Source: DATKRB01 sp035532415 (GTDB taxonomy: Bacteria > Actinomycetota > Acidimicrobiia > Acidimicrobiales > RAAP-2). Taken from it: 42,924 bases of DNA. The position numbers and the translations under genes are program-made. Location of the stretch: positions 1 through 42,924 of the forward strand of contig DATKRB010000060.1 of the NCBI GenBank assembly GCA_035532415.1. The letters run 5' to 3'. Below the pieces are notes generated by a model. The model was given only the letters and a program-made list of their open reading frames with translations, did no database searches and was not told the origin of the DNA. Shown here one piece after another: positions 17,622-26,074 of this stretch. Every line of letters begins with the position of its first letter. Position 1 is the stretch's first letter.

Positions 17622-17915
17622 CTACTTGTTCAGCTTGGCCAGGACGTCGCGGCCGGAGAGGATCAGCAGCTCCTCGCCGTCGACGGTGATCTCGGTACCG
17701 CCGTACTTGGAGTAGACGACGGTGTCGCCCACGGCCACGTCGAGCGGGATCAGGTCACCGGTGTTCTCGGCGCGACGGCCGGGGCCGACGGCCAGCACCT
17801 CTCCCTGCTGCGGCTTCTCCTTGGCGGTGTCTGGGATCACCAGGCCGGACGCGGTGGTCTCCTCAGACTCGCCGGGCCGGACGACGATCCGGTCATCGAG
17901 CGGGTGCAGCTTCAT
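17622..17915 (-). CDS. groES: Co-chaperonin GroES (Hsp10)
   Basis: The GroEL lid subunit (97 aa). It starts MKLHPLDDRIVVRPGESEETTASGLVIPD, with the mobile loop at residues 17-30 that docks on GroEL. VLAVGPGRR, VGDTVVYSKYGGTE and GEELLILSGRDVLA follow in family order. ATG 17915 has an AAGGAGG nine bases upstream; a longer in-frame start at 17936 would place the site inside the gene and is rejected. It is controlled by the promoter and CIRCE element immediately upstream. Confidence 0.97.
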   Translation of the reverse strand: MKLHPLDDRIVVRPGESEETTASGLVIPDTAKEKPQQGEVLAVGPGRRAENTGDLIPLDVAVGDTVVYSKYGGTEITVDGEELLILSGRDVLAKLNK

Positions 17916-17929
17916 CGGAACGGGCCTCC

Positions 17930-17966
17930 TTGGCACTCGTTAGCACTCGAACCTTGCGAGTGCCAA
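17930..17966 (-). promoter_or_regulatory. CIRCE operator (HrcA) with a third half-site
   Basis: TTAGCACTC (17940-17948), nine bases, then GAGTGCCAA (17958-17966) gives the CIRCE heat-shock operator, with 8 of 9 arm positions paired. A third half-site TTGGCACTC (17930-17938) repeats the left arm ten bases away and pairs perfectly with the far arm. It lies between the groES promoter and ribosome-binding site. CIRCE is the known site of the repressor HrcA; no hrcA is in this window. Confidence 0.9.
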
Positions 17967-17994
17967 CGATAGCGGCCGCGGGCCGGCGGGGCAA
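17966..17994 (-). promoter_or_regulatory. Putative groES promoter
   Basis: On the minus strand TTGCCC (17994-17989), 17 bases, then TATCGT (17971-17966). Each box matches the housekeeping consensus at 4 of 6 positions. The -10 box touches the CIRCE element, so bound HrcA would block transcription start. Confidence 0.6.
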
Positions 17995-18003
17995 CCGGGC
18001 TCC

Positions 18004-18663
18004 TCAGGGCTGCAGGCGCTCGATCCGCCATGCCGGCCCGGCCCGCTCGTAACGGAGCCGGTCGTGGAGCCGGTCTTCGCGCCGCTGCCAGAATTCGAAG
18101 GTGTGGGGAAGCAGCCGGTAGCCCCCCCACCAGGACGGGCGGGGCACGTCCCCTTCGGCGTACCGCTCGGCGACCTCGCGCACCCGCCGGTCGAGCTCCT
18201 CCCGGCTCCCGATCGGGCGGCTCTGCCACGCAGCGCGGGCCCCGATCCGGGCACCCCGCTGACGGGTCGCGAAGTGGGCATCGGACTCGGCGGCCGCGAT
18301 CCGCTCCACCTCGCCCTCCACCCTGACCTGCCTCCCGAGGGGGTCCCAATGGAAGAGGAGGGCGGCCCTCGGGTTCTCCGCCAGCTCGCGCCCTTTGCGG
18401 CTCCCGTAATTCGTGTGGAAGACGAAGCCCCGCCCGTCCCAGCTCTTCATCAGGACCATGCGCACCGACGGTGCCCCCTCCGCCGACGCGGTGGCCACCG
18501 CCACGGCCTCGGGGACCCGCACCGATCGGGCCGCGGCGTCGAACCAGAGACCGAACTGAGCGAAGGGGTCCGGCGACGCGTCGCTCTCGGTCAGCGGCTG
18601 CGGCTGCGGCTGCGGCTGCGGCTGCGGCAGATCGCTCCCGGGTGGCTGCGGTCCGTCCGTCAT
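18004..18663 (-). CDS. pdxH: Pyridoxamine 5'-phosphate oxidase
   Basis: An FMN-dependent oxidase (219 aa) making pyridoxal phosphate, the cofactor that alanine racemase (encoded nearby) needs. Family motifs in order: DPFAQFGLWFDAA, PSVRMVLMKSWDGRGFVFHTNY, KGRELAENPRAALLFHW, QVRVEGEVERI, then the C-terminal WGGYRL and the FEFWQRREDRLHDRLRYER signature. The N-terminus carries a PQPQPQPQPQP stretch encoded by a 6-bp repeat. ATG 18663 is 41 bp after the tsaD stop; the frame is open further upstream through tsaD, but only as its shadow. Confidence 0.95.
   Translation of the reverse strand: MTDGPQPPGSDLPQPQPQPQPQPLTESDASPDPFAQFGLWFDAAARSVRVPEAVAVATASAEGAPSVRMVLMKSWDGRGFVFHTNYGSRKGRELAENPRAALLFHWDPLGRQVRVEGEVERIAAAESDAHFATRQRGARIGARAAWQSRPIGSREELDRRVREVAERYAEGDVPRPSWWGGYRLLPHTFEFWQRREDRLHDRLRYERAGPAWRIERLQP
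18595..18630. repeat. 6-bp tandem repeat in pdxH
   Basis: Five copies of cggctg (18595-18624) followed by cggcag. In pdxH it encodes alternating Gln-Pro near residues 13-23. The length is a multiple of 3, so copy-number change would lengthen or shorten the linker without shifting the frame. Confidence 0.9.
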
Positions 18664-18704
18664 GCTGTCGCCGTCCCCGCTCCCGGCGATGGTTGCCGCA
18701 CGGG

Positions 18705-19808
18705 TCAGCCCGACAACGGGAGGAACAGGTTCGGATCGGCGCCCAGGGACATGGGGCTCGGGCCGTCGTGCCCGAGCCGCCACCATCCGGCTGCGGCCAC
18801 CATGGCCGCGTTGTCGGTGCACATCTCGCGGCTCGGCAGGTAGGCCGGAACCCCATCCTCGGCGCACACCTCGGCGATCCGCCTCCGCAGGAGCGAGTTG
18901 GCGGCCACGCCGCCGGCGAGACAGAGGCCCGCAGCGCCCACCGCAGCGACCGCCCGGCGGGCCTTCGTCACCAGCACGTCGACCACCGCCTGCTGAAAGG
19001 AGGCGGCCACGTCCGCCGTCTCCGCGTCGGGCCGTCGCTCGACGGTCCGCACGACCGACGTCTTCAGGCCCGAGAACGAGAAGTCGAAGCCCTCTCCCGC
19101 CAGGGCCCTGGGGAAGTCGAAGGCCTCCGGGTCCCCGTGCCCGGCCGCCGCGTCGATCGCCGGGCCCCCCGGGTAGCCGAGGCCGAGATAGCGCGCGACC
19201 TTGTCGAAGGCCTCGCCCGCCGCGTCGTCGAGGGTCTGGCCGATCAGCCGGTAGTGCCCGGGGGCGGCCATCTCCACCAGCAGCGTGTGACCCCCCGATA
19301 CCAGGAGCACGACCAGCGGCCACCCGAGCCCGGGTGCCTCGAGCAGCGAGGCGAACAGATGGGCCTCGAGGTGGTTGACGCCCACGAAGGGGACGTCCCA
19401 GGCCATGGCCAGCGCCTTCGCCTCGCTGATCCCGACCAGCAACGAGCCCACCAGGCCCGGGCCGCAGGTGGCGGCGACCGCCGCCATCCCCTGCGGGACG
19501 TCGGCGAGCCCGGCGACGGCCAGTGCCTCGGCCACCACCGGCGTCACCAGCTCCACGTGCGCCCGGCCCGCGATCTCCGGGACGACTCCGCCGTAGCGGG
19601 CGTGCAGGTCCACCTGGCTCGACACGACCGACGAGCGGATCAACCGGCCGCCGTCGACCACCGCCGCCGCCGTCTCGTCGCACGACGTCTCGATCCCGAG
19701 CACGGTCGTGCGGGACCCCGACGGCGCCCCGGCGACCTCCGCCGTCCCCGAGGGAGCTTCCGCCGTCCCGGGGGGGGACGCCTCGGACGGTCGGGGAGCA
19801 GCGCTCAC
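18705..19808 (-). CDS. tsaD: tRNA t6A synthase subunit TsaD
   Basis: The catalytic subunit (367 aa) that transfers threonylcarbamoyl to A37 of ANN-decoding tRNAs, working with TsaB and TsaE encoded upstream. The core starts at VLGIETSCDETAAAVV (about residue 36), and GVNHLEAH gives the metal-binding His146 and His150. GEAFDKVARYLGLGYPGGP and the CLAGGVAANS nucleotide motif follow. About 30 Ala/Pro/Ser-rich residues precede the core and look dispensable. GTG 19808 overlaps the rimI stop (GTGA); a longer frame from 19883 runs antisense-like through rimI and is rejected. Confidence 0.95.
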   Translation of the reverse strand: MSAAPRPSEASPPGTAEAPSGTAEVAGAPSGSRTTVLGIETSCDETAAAVVDGGRLIRSSVVSSQVDLHARYGGVVPEIAGRAHVELVTPVVAEALAVAGLADVPQGMAAVAATCGPGLVGSLLVGISEAKALAMAWDVPFVGVNHLEAHLFASLLEAPGLGWPLVVLLVSGGHTLLVEMAAPGHYRLIGQTLDDAAGEAFDKVARYLGLGYPGGPAIDAAAGHGDPEAFDFPRALAGEGFDFSFSGLKTSVVRTVERRPDAETADVAASFQQAVVDVLVTKARRAVAAVGAAGLCLAGGVAANSLLRRRIAEVCAEDGVPAYLPSREMCTDNAAMVAAAGWWRLGHDGPSPMSLGADPNLFLPLSG

Positions 19809-20323
19809 TGGCGGGAGCGTACCCGGGCCTCGATGGAGGCCAGTCGGTCGGCGTACGACGGAGCGTCGATGTCGTAGGCCCACATCACGTAGGCATCCTC
19901 ACCGGTCACGGCGTAATAGCGCTTCCGGACGCCCACGGGGGCGAACCCGAACCGGCGGTACAGGGCTTGGGCGCGCGCGTTTCCCTCTGCCACCTCCAAC
20001 GAGATGTGACGGGCCCCGTGCTCGCGGGCGATGCGGACGATCTCGAGCATGAGGATCGTGGCCACCCCCCGGCGCTGGAACGCCGGTGCCACGGCGATGG
20101 TGGTCACATGGGCCTCGTCCTCCACGAACATCATCCCGAAGTAGCCGGCCACGGCGCGGCCGTCCCTGGCCACCCGGTACGCCCGACCGCGCCGGAGGGC
20201 CAGCTCCGAGGTGAAGACGTTGAGGCTCCACGGCTCGGGGAAGACCTCCCGCTCGATGACCATCACCGACCGCAGGTCACGGCGTCGCATCGCCGAGATC
20301 TCCAGCGAGAACGGGTCGTTCAT
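19805..20323 (-). CDS. rimI: Ribosomal-protein-alanine N-acetyltransferase-like
   Basis: A GNAT-fold acetyltransferase (172 aa). It begins with a short extension, then IEREVFPEPWSLNVFTSEL, the RimI N-terminal signature. The acetyl-CoA loop reads QRRGVATILML, and SLEVAEGNARAQALYRRFGFAPVGVRKRYY completes the family pattern. RimI acetylates the N-terminus of protein S18 in E. coli; substrates in actinobacteria may be broader. It sits between tsaB and tsaD with 4-nt overlaps on both sides, the usual actinobacterial arrangement. Confidence 0.93.
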   Translation of the reverse strand: MNDPFSLEISAMRRRDLRSVMVIEREVFPEPWSLNVFTSELALRRGRAYRVARDGRAVAGYFGMMFVEDEAHVTTIAVAPAFQRRGVATILMLEIVRIAREHGARHISLEVAEGNARAQALYRRFGFAPVGVRKRYYAVTGEDAYVMWAYDIDAPSYADRLASIEARVRSRQ

Positions 20324-21108
20324 CGTCGGGGTCTCCCGTCGGGCCCGGCCCGGGGTCTCCCGTCGGGCCCGGCCCGGGCCGTGCGCTGCTGCCAGTTGAT
20401 CCGGGTGTCGGGGCCACGAAGGTACTCGGGGACCACCAGGGCCGGGTCCTCCACCGGCCCTCCTGCGGCCAGGTGCTCCGAAGCGAGGGTGACGAGGACC
20501 TGCGGCGGCGGTGCGGCGAGCGAGGGTCCCGCCACGACCACCCCTCTCACCGCCCGCAGGGTGTCCCTGTACCGGAGGGCCCCGTCGCCGATCGCCAGCA
20601 CCGGACCGGAGGGGCCGGCCGGCTCCCCGGCCGGTTCCGCCGCGAGCTCCGCCGCCAGATCCTCGGGTCGGAGCACCCGTGGCGGCCCGAGCAGTTCCAT
20701 CGGCTCACCGTCGTGGGGCCGCCGGTAGCGGGCGGCGAACACCTCGCCGCGGCGGGCGTCCACCACGGCGACGGCGGTCCCCTCGTGACCCGCGTCGAAC
20801 GCCGCCCGGGCCAGCACCTCGAGGCTCCCGATGCCCACCACACCGATCCCGAGCCCCTGCGCCAGGCCCTTCGCCGTCGTCACGCCGACCCGCAGGCCCG
20901 TGAACAGGCCCGGCCCGACGTCCACCGCGACCGCGGTCAGCTCGGAGAGGGCGACACCGGCCTGATCGAGCACGAAGGCGACGGCGGGCGCCAGGGTCTC
21001 GGCGTGGCGCCGACGCCCGGTCGCCCAGACGCCGGCCCGCGAGCCGGCGGCGTCGGCCACACAGACCCCGACCAGCTCGGTCGCCGTCTCGATCCCGAGG
21101 AGGATCAC
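20320..21108 (-). CDS. tsaB: t6A biosynthesis protein TsaB
   Basis: The ASKHA-fold partner of TsaD (262 aa). LGIETATELVGVCVAD at the start, HAETLAPAV, and VDVGPGLFTGLRVGVTTAKGLA near residues 62-83 are diagnostic. VVDARRGEVFAARYR follows. The start is GTG 21108, overlapping the tsaE stop (GTGA). The last residues, RAGPDGRP twice then RR, come from a 24-bp duplication and look like a non-functional extension. Confidence 0.94.
   Translation of the reverse strand: MILLGIETATELVGVCVADAAGSRAGVWATGRRRHAETLAPAVAFVLDQAGVALSELTAVAVDVGPGLFTGLRVGVTTAKGLAQGLGIGVVGIGSLEVLARAAFDAGHEGTAVAVVDARRGEVFAARYRRPHDGEPMELLGPPRVLRPEDLAAELAAEPAGEPAGPSGPVLAIGDGALRYRDTLRAVRGVVVAGPSLAAPPPQVLVTLASEHLAAGGPVEDPALVVPEYLRGPDTRINWQQRTARAGPDGRPRAGPDGRPRR
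20327..20374. repeat. 24-bp tandem duplication at the tsaB C-terminus
   Basis: Two exact adjacent copies, 20327-20350 and 20351-20374, encode RAGPDGRP twice in tsaB just before its stop. The length keeps the frame. Confidence 0.9.
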
Positions 21109-21725
21109 GGCTCCACCGCAGGCTTCGGGGTCCCTGGGGCGAACCCCGCCAGGGCGCTCTGCACGGGTCCGCTCCGGTCGGCCCAGGCCGGGCCCCGGCC
21201 CTGTACGAGCACGCGGCGCACCTCGTCGCCCACATCGGTATCGAGCGGCAGGCCGCCGTCACCGGAAGGCTCGGCGCGCAGGGTCACGGTGAGCGAGCTG
21301 TCCCCCAGGACAGGCGCGGCGGCGTCCCCCCACTCCACCAGGGCGACCCCGTCGTCCTCGACCAGCTCGGCCAGCCCGAGGTCGGCCACCTCGGCCGTCG
21401 ACTCGAGCCGGTAGACGTCCGCGTGCAGGAGCTGGCGGATCCCACCGAGCGCGCACGGGTACTGCCGGACCAGGGTGAACGTGGGGCTCGTCACCGGACC
21501 GGCCACGCCCAGCCCCCGGGCGAACCCCTGGGCGAAGGTGGTCTTCCCCGCCCCCAGGCCCCCGACCAGCAGCACGACGTCGCCCACCCGGCAGACCGGT
21601 GCCAACGAGGCCGCCAGGGCCCTGGTCGCGTCGGCGCCCGTGGACAGCGCGCTCACCGACCACGTCGCCGGCTCCGGGCCCTCCGAGGCCGAGCGCGTCG
21701 CCGGCTCCGGGCCGTCCGAGGTCAT
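21105..21725 (-). CDS. tsaE: t6A biosynthesis ATPase TsaE
   Basis: The P-loop ATPase (206 aa) of the t6A pathway. Walker A reads GGLGAGKTTFAQGFARGLGV near residue 55. SPTFTLVRQY, LLHADVYRLES and the LVEWGDAA motif follow in TsaE order. The 30-residue N-terminal extension contains a repeated EPAT motif from a 33-bp-spaced duplication, and the C-terminus is also longer than average. ATG 21725 overlaps the stop of the uracil-DNA glycosylase gene (ATGA). With tsaB, rimI and tsaD it makes a complete t6A module except for TsaC. Confidence 0.94.
   Translation of the reverse strand: MTSDGPEPATRSASEGPEPATWSVSALSTGADATRALAASLAPVCRVGDVVLLVGGLGAGKTTFAQGFARGLGVAGPVTSPTFTLVRQYPCALGGIRQLLHADVYRLESTAEVADLGLAELVEDDGVALVEWGDAAAPVLGDSSLTVTLRAEPSGDGGLPLDTDVGDEVRRVLVQGRGPAWADRSGPVQSALAGFAPGTPKPAVEP
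21663..21722. repeat. 33-bp-spaced duplication in tsaE
   Basis: Bases 21663-21689 and 21696-21722 match at 25 of 27 positions. They encode the repeated GPEPAT segment at the TsaE N-terminus, outside the ATPase core. Confidence 0.75.
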
Positions 21726-22312
21726 CGGGACGCTCCCGGCCGTGCAGGGAGCAGGCGCTTGGCCCGGACCAGGTCCGCCCGCATCTCCGCCACGACCTGG
21801 CCCCCCGACCGCAGGGCCGCGGCGGGGTGGTAGGTCGGGACGAGGTGCCCGTCGCGGAACGGGTAGGCGCGGCCCCGGACGCGGCGGATGCCGTCGGAGG
21901 TGCCGAGGAGGAGCCGGGTGGCGAAGTTGCCCAACGTGACCACCACCACGGGGTCGACGAGCTCCACCTGCCGGGTGAGGTAGGGCCGGCAGGCCTCGAT
22001 CTCCTCGGGCCTCGGGTCGCGGTTCTGCGGGGGTCGGCACTTCACCACGTTGGCGATGTAGCAGGACCGGCGGTCGAAGCCCAGCTCCTCCTGAATGAGC
22101 CGGTCGAGCAGCTTCCCCGACCGGCCGACGAAGGGCTGCCCGACCAGGTCCTCCTCGCGCCCCGGGCCCTCGCCGACGAACATGAGGTCGGCTCCGGGGT
22201 CCCCGACGCCGAAGACCACCTGGGTCCGGCCGGCCGACAGCGGGCAGAGGGTGCACGAGAGTGCCTCGGCCCGCAGGGCGTCGAACGCCGCGGGTGAGCC
22301 AGGGTCGCCCAC
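21722..22312 (-). CDS. Family-4 uracil-DNA glycosylase
   Basis: A 196-aa iron-sulfur uracil-DNA glycosylase that removes uracil arising from cytosine deamination, relevant in GC-rich DNA. Four cysteines for the 4Fe-4S cluster are visible: Cys20, Cys23, Cys92 (NVVKCRPPQNRDP) and Cys108 (EEIEAC). The active-site segment GEGPGREEDLVGQPFVGRSGKLLD spans 48-70 and the second motif is TYHPAAAL with His162. The start is GTG 22312. It overlaps tsaE by 4 nt; the two functions are unrelated, so the pairing is operon packing. Confidence 0.93.
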   Translation of the reverse strand: MGDPGSPAAFDALRAEALSCTLCPLSAGRTQVVFGVGDPGADLMFVGEGPGREEDLVGQPFVGRSGKLLDRLIQEELGFDRRSCYIANVVKCRPPQNRDPRPEEIEACRPYLTRQVELVDPVVVVTLGNFATRLLLGTSDGIRRVRGRAYPFRDGHLVPTYHPAAALRSGGQVVAEMRADLVRAKRLLPARPGASR

Positions 22313-22347
22313 GCCGGCATCGTACCGGCCCTTCGCCGGCCCGGTCC

Positions 22348-23358
22348 CTACCGCCGGCCCCGGGACCCGGTGACCTCCACCGACAGATCGGCCATCAGGT
22401 GCTCGAGCTCGTCCGCCCGCTCGAGCATCACCATGTGCCCGCAGCCGGCCAGCACCGTGAGCGTCGCGCCGGGGATCTGCTCGGCGATCGCCCGCGAGGC
22501 CCGCGGGGGTGTCAGGAGATCGCGGGAGCCCACGACCACCCGGGTCGGAAGGGCGATCGACCCGATCTCGCGGTGCACGTCGAAGCTCAGCAGGGGCCCG
22601 AGGAGACCGACCATCGCCTCCGGCGACATCGACGTGACCATCGAGCGGACCAGCTCGAGATCGGCGTCACGGGGATGGGACCCGAAATTCCACCGGATCG
22701 CCCACGCGGCGAGGTCTCGCTGGGACAGGGCGCTGCGACCCCGTCGTTCGGAGCGCCGGAGCCCGCGCCGTCCCCCTGCGGCCAGCACGCGTGCCGCCGC
22801 GGGACCGAGCGGACCGGGCGCCAGCGGCCCCGAGGACGTCGCCACCAGCACCAGCCCCCCGACGTGCTCGGCCAGCTCGCGGGGCCGGCGGAGCGCCAGC
22901 TCCTGCACGACCATCCCGCCCATCGAGTGGCCGACCAGCACGGCGTCTCGAACCCCGGTCACCCGCAGCACCTCCAGGAGGTCCCGGCCCATCCGCTCGA
23001 ACGAGTAGCCCTCCGATCCGGCCGAGGACTGCCCGTGCCCGCGCTGGCCGACGGCGAGCACGCGATGGCTCCCGGCGAGATGGCGGAGCTGGCGTGCCCA
23101 GACGGCCACCCCGAGGGTCACGCCGTGGACGAGCACGATGGGCGGGCCCGATCCCCGCTCGACCACGTGGATGCGGCCCCCGTCGCTCACCGGCACGAAG
23201 CGGTGGATCAGATCGGCCGGGAGGGCACGCCCGGCGGCGGCCAGAGCCTCCTCGGTGCCCGCGGCGTCGGTGGCCCGGCGGTGGAGCGCGTAGGCCGTCC
23301 CCGCGGCCGCGGCCGTCGCTCCCGCAGCGATCGCCGCCAGCGCCGCATTGCGCCTCAC
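22348..23358 (-). CDS. Alpha/beta hydrolase with N-terminal membrane segment
   Basis: A 336-aa alpha/beta-hydrolase. The N-terminus RRNAALAAIAAGATAAAAG is a hydrophobic segment that may anchor or export it. The oxyanion HG is at 79-80 (VLVHGV), nucleophile Ser145 lies in VGHSMGGM, the acid is probably in GSRDLLTPP and the base His in GCGHMVMLE, so the triad is complete. The substrate is unknown; esterase, lipase or peroxidase-type activities are possible. GTG 23358 overlaps the alr stop (GTGA), which settles the start. The longer frame from 23445 lies inside alr. Confidence 0.88.
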   Translation of the reverse strand: MRRNAALAAIAAGATAAAAGTAYALHRRATDAAGTEEALAAAGRALPADLIHRFVPVSDGGRIHVVERGSGPPIVLVHGVTLGVAVWARQLRHLAGSHRVLAVGQRGHGQSSAGSEGYSFERMGRDLLEVLRVTGVRDAVLVGHSMGGMVVQELALRRPRELAEHVGGLVLVATSSGPLAPGPLGPAAARVLAAGGRRGLRRSERRGRSALSQRDLAAWAIRWNFGSHPRDADLELVRSMVTSMSPEAMVGLLGPLLSFDVHREIGSIALPTRVVVGSRDLLTPPRASRAIAEQIPGATLTVLAGCGHMVMLERADELEHLMADLSVEVTGSRGRR

Positions 23359-24662
23359 TGCTCCGGCTGGGGCAGGACCGTCGTGCGCGTCTGCAGGTCC
23401 TCGTCGCCCGAGTAGACCCGCGGCACCCGGGGCCCGATCCCGCACAGGACCTCATAGGTGATGGTGCCGAGCAGGTCGGCCCACTCCACCGCCGTGACCT
23501 CCTCGCTCCCCTGGCGGCCGAGGAGCACCACCTCGTCACCCGGCGCCACCGGCGAGCCGGGGCCACAGTCGACGACGATCTGGTCCATCGTCACCATGCC
23601 GGCGAGCGGACAGCGACGCCCGCCGATCAGGACGGCATAGCCGGCGTCGAACAGGGCCCTCGGGAGACCGTCGGCATAGCCCAACGGGACCGTCGCCACC
23701 ACCGACCGGACCGGGAGGGGCCGGAGGCGGCCGTACGACGGGCGCTCTCCGGCATCGAGCTCTCGGACCGCCGACACCCGTCCGTGAAGGGTCATGACCG
23801 GGCGCAGGCGCCTCCCGCCGACCGCGCCCGCCGGGTCGGGCGTGCCGGCCGGGCCGGCGAGGGCCCCCGCGGCCGAAGGGCCGGGAAGCTCGCCGTAGAG
23901 CGAGATCCCGCAGCGCACCAGGTTGTACCGGGAAGCCGGCCAGGCGATCGTCCCGGCCGAGTTCGCCGCGTGCACCACGGGAGGCCGGTGGCCGGCGGCG
24001 GCGAGGCGCGCCAGCACCCCGTCGAACCGCTCGAGCTGGCGGCGGGTGAAAGCCCGGTCCTCCGACGCTTCCCCGTCGGCGACCGCCAGGTGGGTCCAGA
24101 CGCCCTCGAGCCGGAGGATGGGGTCGTCGGCGATGGCCGCGGCGATGGCGCCCACCTCGTCCTCGCTCGCGCCGACCCGGTGCATGCCGGTGTCCACCTT
24201 CACGTGCACCGACAGGCTCGCGCCGAGGGTGCGGGCGGCCACGCCCGCCCGGCGGGCGCCCTCCACCGAGCAGATCGTGGGCGTGATGCCCGCGGCCACC
24301 ACCGCGTCGAAGGCCTCGGGCGGCGGCTCGGAGAGGAGGAGGACCGGGCCCGTGATCCCGGCCTCGCGCAGTTCGACCCCCTCCTCGACGAGCGCGACGG
24401 CCAGGCCCGTCGCCCCCGCCGCCAGGGCGGCCTTGGCCACCCGGACGGCGCCGTGTCCGTAGCCGTCCGCCTTCACCACGGCGCAGACCGACGCCGCGCC
24501 GGCGACCCGGCGCAAGGCGGCCACGTTGTGACGGACGGCTCCGAGGTCGACCTCGGCCCAGGCCGGGCGGAACCGCCGGCCCGGCGGGGCCGCCGGCTCC
24601 GGCCGCCCGAACTCGACCGGACCGCGAAGACCCTGCCGGAGCACGCGCCGGCGCTCAGCCAC
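23355..24662 (-). CDS. alr: Alanine racemase
   Basis: A PLP enzyme (435 aa) making D-alanine for peptidoglycan. The PLP lysine is Lys64 in VVKADGYGHG. KVDTGMHRVG, ANSAGTIAWP and RCGISLYG follow; the C-terminal domain shows GERPSYGRL with the catalytic Tyr, and AGMVTMDQIVVD. A long Gly/Ala/Pro loop sits near the middle. GTG 24662 overlaps the nnr stop by 8 nt. The first 33 residues are an Arg-rich extension before WAEVDL, so a later start is possible. Confidence 0.94.
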   Translation of the reverse strand: MAERRRVLRQGLRGPVEFGRPEPAAPPGRRFRPAWAEVDLGAVRHNVAALRRVAGAASVCAVVKADGYGHGAVRVAKAALAAGATGLAVALVEEGVELREAGITGPVLLLSEPPPEAFDAVVAAGITPTICSVEGARRAGVAARTLGASLSVHVKVDTGMHRVGASEDEVGAIAAAIADDPILRLEGVWTHLAVADGEASEDRAFTRRQLERFDGVLARLAAAGHRPPVVHAANSAGTIAWPASRYNLVRCGISLYGELPGPSAAGALAGPAGTPDPAGAVGGRRLRPVMTLHGRVSAVRELDAGERPSYGRLRPLPVRSVVATVPLGYADGLPRALFDAGYAVLIGGRRCPLAGMVTMDQIVVDCGPGSPVAPGDEVVLLGRQGSEEVTAVEWADLLGTITYEVLCGIGPRVPRVYSGDEDLQTRTTVLPQPEQ

Positions 24663-26061
24663 GGCCCACCCGGTCCGACAGCCACCGCGACACCAGGACC
24701 GGCAGATCACCGGCGGCCAGCCCCTCGGCCGGGCCGGACCCCGCCGCCCTCCCGTGCACGTGCGCGGCGAGGGCGGCGGCGGCGAGGGCGCCCATGCCCC
24801 TTGCCAGGAACGCCCCGATCACCCCCGACAGCACGTCGCCGGTTCCCGCGGTCGACAGCCGGGACGAGCCGGCGACGCTCACCAGCACGCTCGGGCCCCC
24901 TTTGACGTCGGCGGGATGGGCGACCACGGTCGGCGAACCCTTCAGCAGGACCACCGCGCCGGTCCGGTGGGCCAGGTCGCGGGCGGCCGACAACCGGTCC
25001 GCCCCCGGGCTGTGCCCCGCCAGGCTGCGGTACTCCCCGTCGTGGGGAGTGAGGACCACCGGCCGTTCCAACCCGGCGACGACCTCGCGGGCCGCGTCGG
25101 CGTCGCCGAGCGCGGCCAGCGCGTCGGCGTCGGCCACCACCGGCACCGGTGAGTGGGCGACGAGCCGGCGCACCTCGGCGCGCGTCGCCTCGGTCCGGCC
25201 CAGCCCGGGCCCGACGACCAGGGCGCGGCAGCGGTCGAGCAGCTCGAGCACCTGACCGGCCCAGCCGCTCTCGCCCAACGGGACCCTGACCGCCTCCAGA
25301 GGCCAAGGTCCCGACCGGGTGCCGCCGCCCGGATCGGCGCTGCCCGGCACAGCCAGGCGGACCATGCCGGCGCCGGCGTGCGAGGCCCCCATGGCGCACA
25401 GGGCCGCCGCTCCCTCCATCCCCGGGGAGCCCGCCACCACGGCCACCGCCGTCTCCCACTTGTGGGATCGGGTCCGGCGCCGCGGCAGCAGTGCCCCGAC
25501 GTCGTCGTCGTCCATCACACCGGCGTCGACGGGGCCGATCGGTATGCCGATGTCGGCCACGACGACCTCTCCGGCCAGCTCGGACCCGTCGCCCTGCACG
25601 AGACCGGCCTTCAGCGCGGCAAAGGTGACCGTCCGGGTCGCGCGCAGCGGGCGGCCCGACGCGGCGCCGGTGTCGCCGGAGACCCCGGACGGGATGTCGA
25701 CCGCGAGGACCGGGACGCGGGCGGGCACCACCGGGGCCTCGTAGGTGCCGCGGAACCCGGTCCCATAAGCCGCGTCGATCACCAGGTCGGACTCGGGCAG
25801 CTCCACGCCGGCACCGGGGCCCACCACGGTGACCCTGGCACCCCGTCGCCTCAGCACCTCGGCCGCGACCCTGCCGTCCGCCCCGTTGTTCCCCCGGCCG
25901 GCGATCACCACCACCCGCCGCCCGTAGGCGCCGCCCAGCATCTCGAGAGCCGATGCCGCGACGGCGGTTCCCGCCCGGGTGACGAGCACCGACTCCTCCA
26001 CGGTCCGCAAGGCCTCGGCATCCGCGGCCTGCATCTGGGCGATCGTCACGACCGGTTGCAC
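24655..26061 (-). CDS. nnr: Bifunctional NAD(P)H-hydrate repair enzyme
   Basis: A fusion (468 aa) of NAD(P)HX epimerase and ADP/ATP-dependent dehydratase, which repair damaged nicotinamide cofactors. The N-terminal epimerase domain has GRGNNGADGRVAAEVLRRRG. The C-terminal dehydratase domain has AGSPGMEGAAALCAMGASHAGAGMVR, VVGPGLGR, DADAL, LTPHDGEYRSL and the phosphate loop STAGTGDVLSGVIG. GTG 26061 was chosen because VTIAQMQAADA is the usual family start. The longer frame enters the 27-bp repeat of acpS and is rejected. Confidence 0.94.
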   Translation of the reverse strand: MQPVVTIAQMQAADAEALRTVEESVLVTRAGTAVAASALEMLGGAYGRRVVVIAGRGNNGADGRVAAEVLRRRGARVTVVGPGAGVELPESDLVIDAAYGTGFRGTYEAPVVPARVPVLAVDIPSGVSGDTGAASGRPLRATRTVTFAALKAGLVQGDGSELAGEVVVADIGIPIGPVDAGVMDDDDVGALLPRRRTRSHKWETAVAVVAGSPGMEGAAALCAMGASHAGAGMVRLAVPGSADPGGGTRSGPWPLEAVRVPLGESGWAGQVLELLDRCRALVVGPGLGRTEATRAEVRRLVAHSPVPVVADADALAALGDADAAREVVAGLERPVVLTPHDGEYRSLAGHSPGADRLSAARDLAHRTGAVVLLKGSPTVVAHPADVKGGPSVLVSVAGSSRLSTAGTGDVLSGVIGAFLARGMGALAAAALAAHVHGRAAGSGPAEGLAAGDLPVLVSRWLSDRVGRG

Positions 26062-26074
26062 GGCACCTGCCCGG

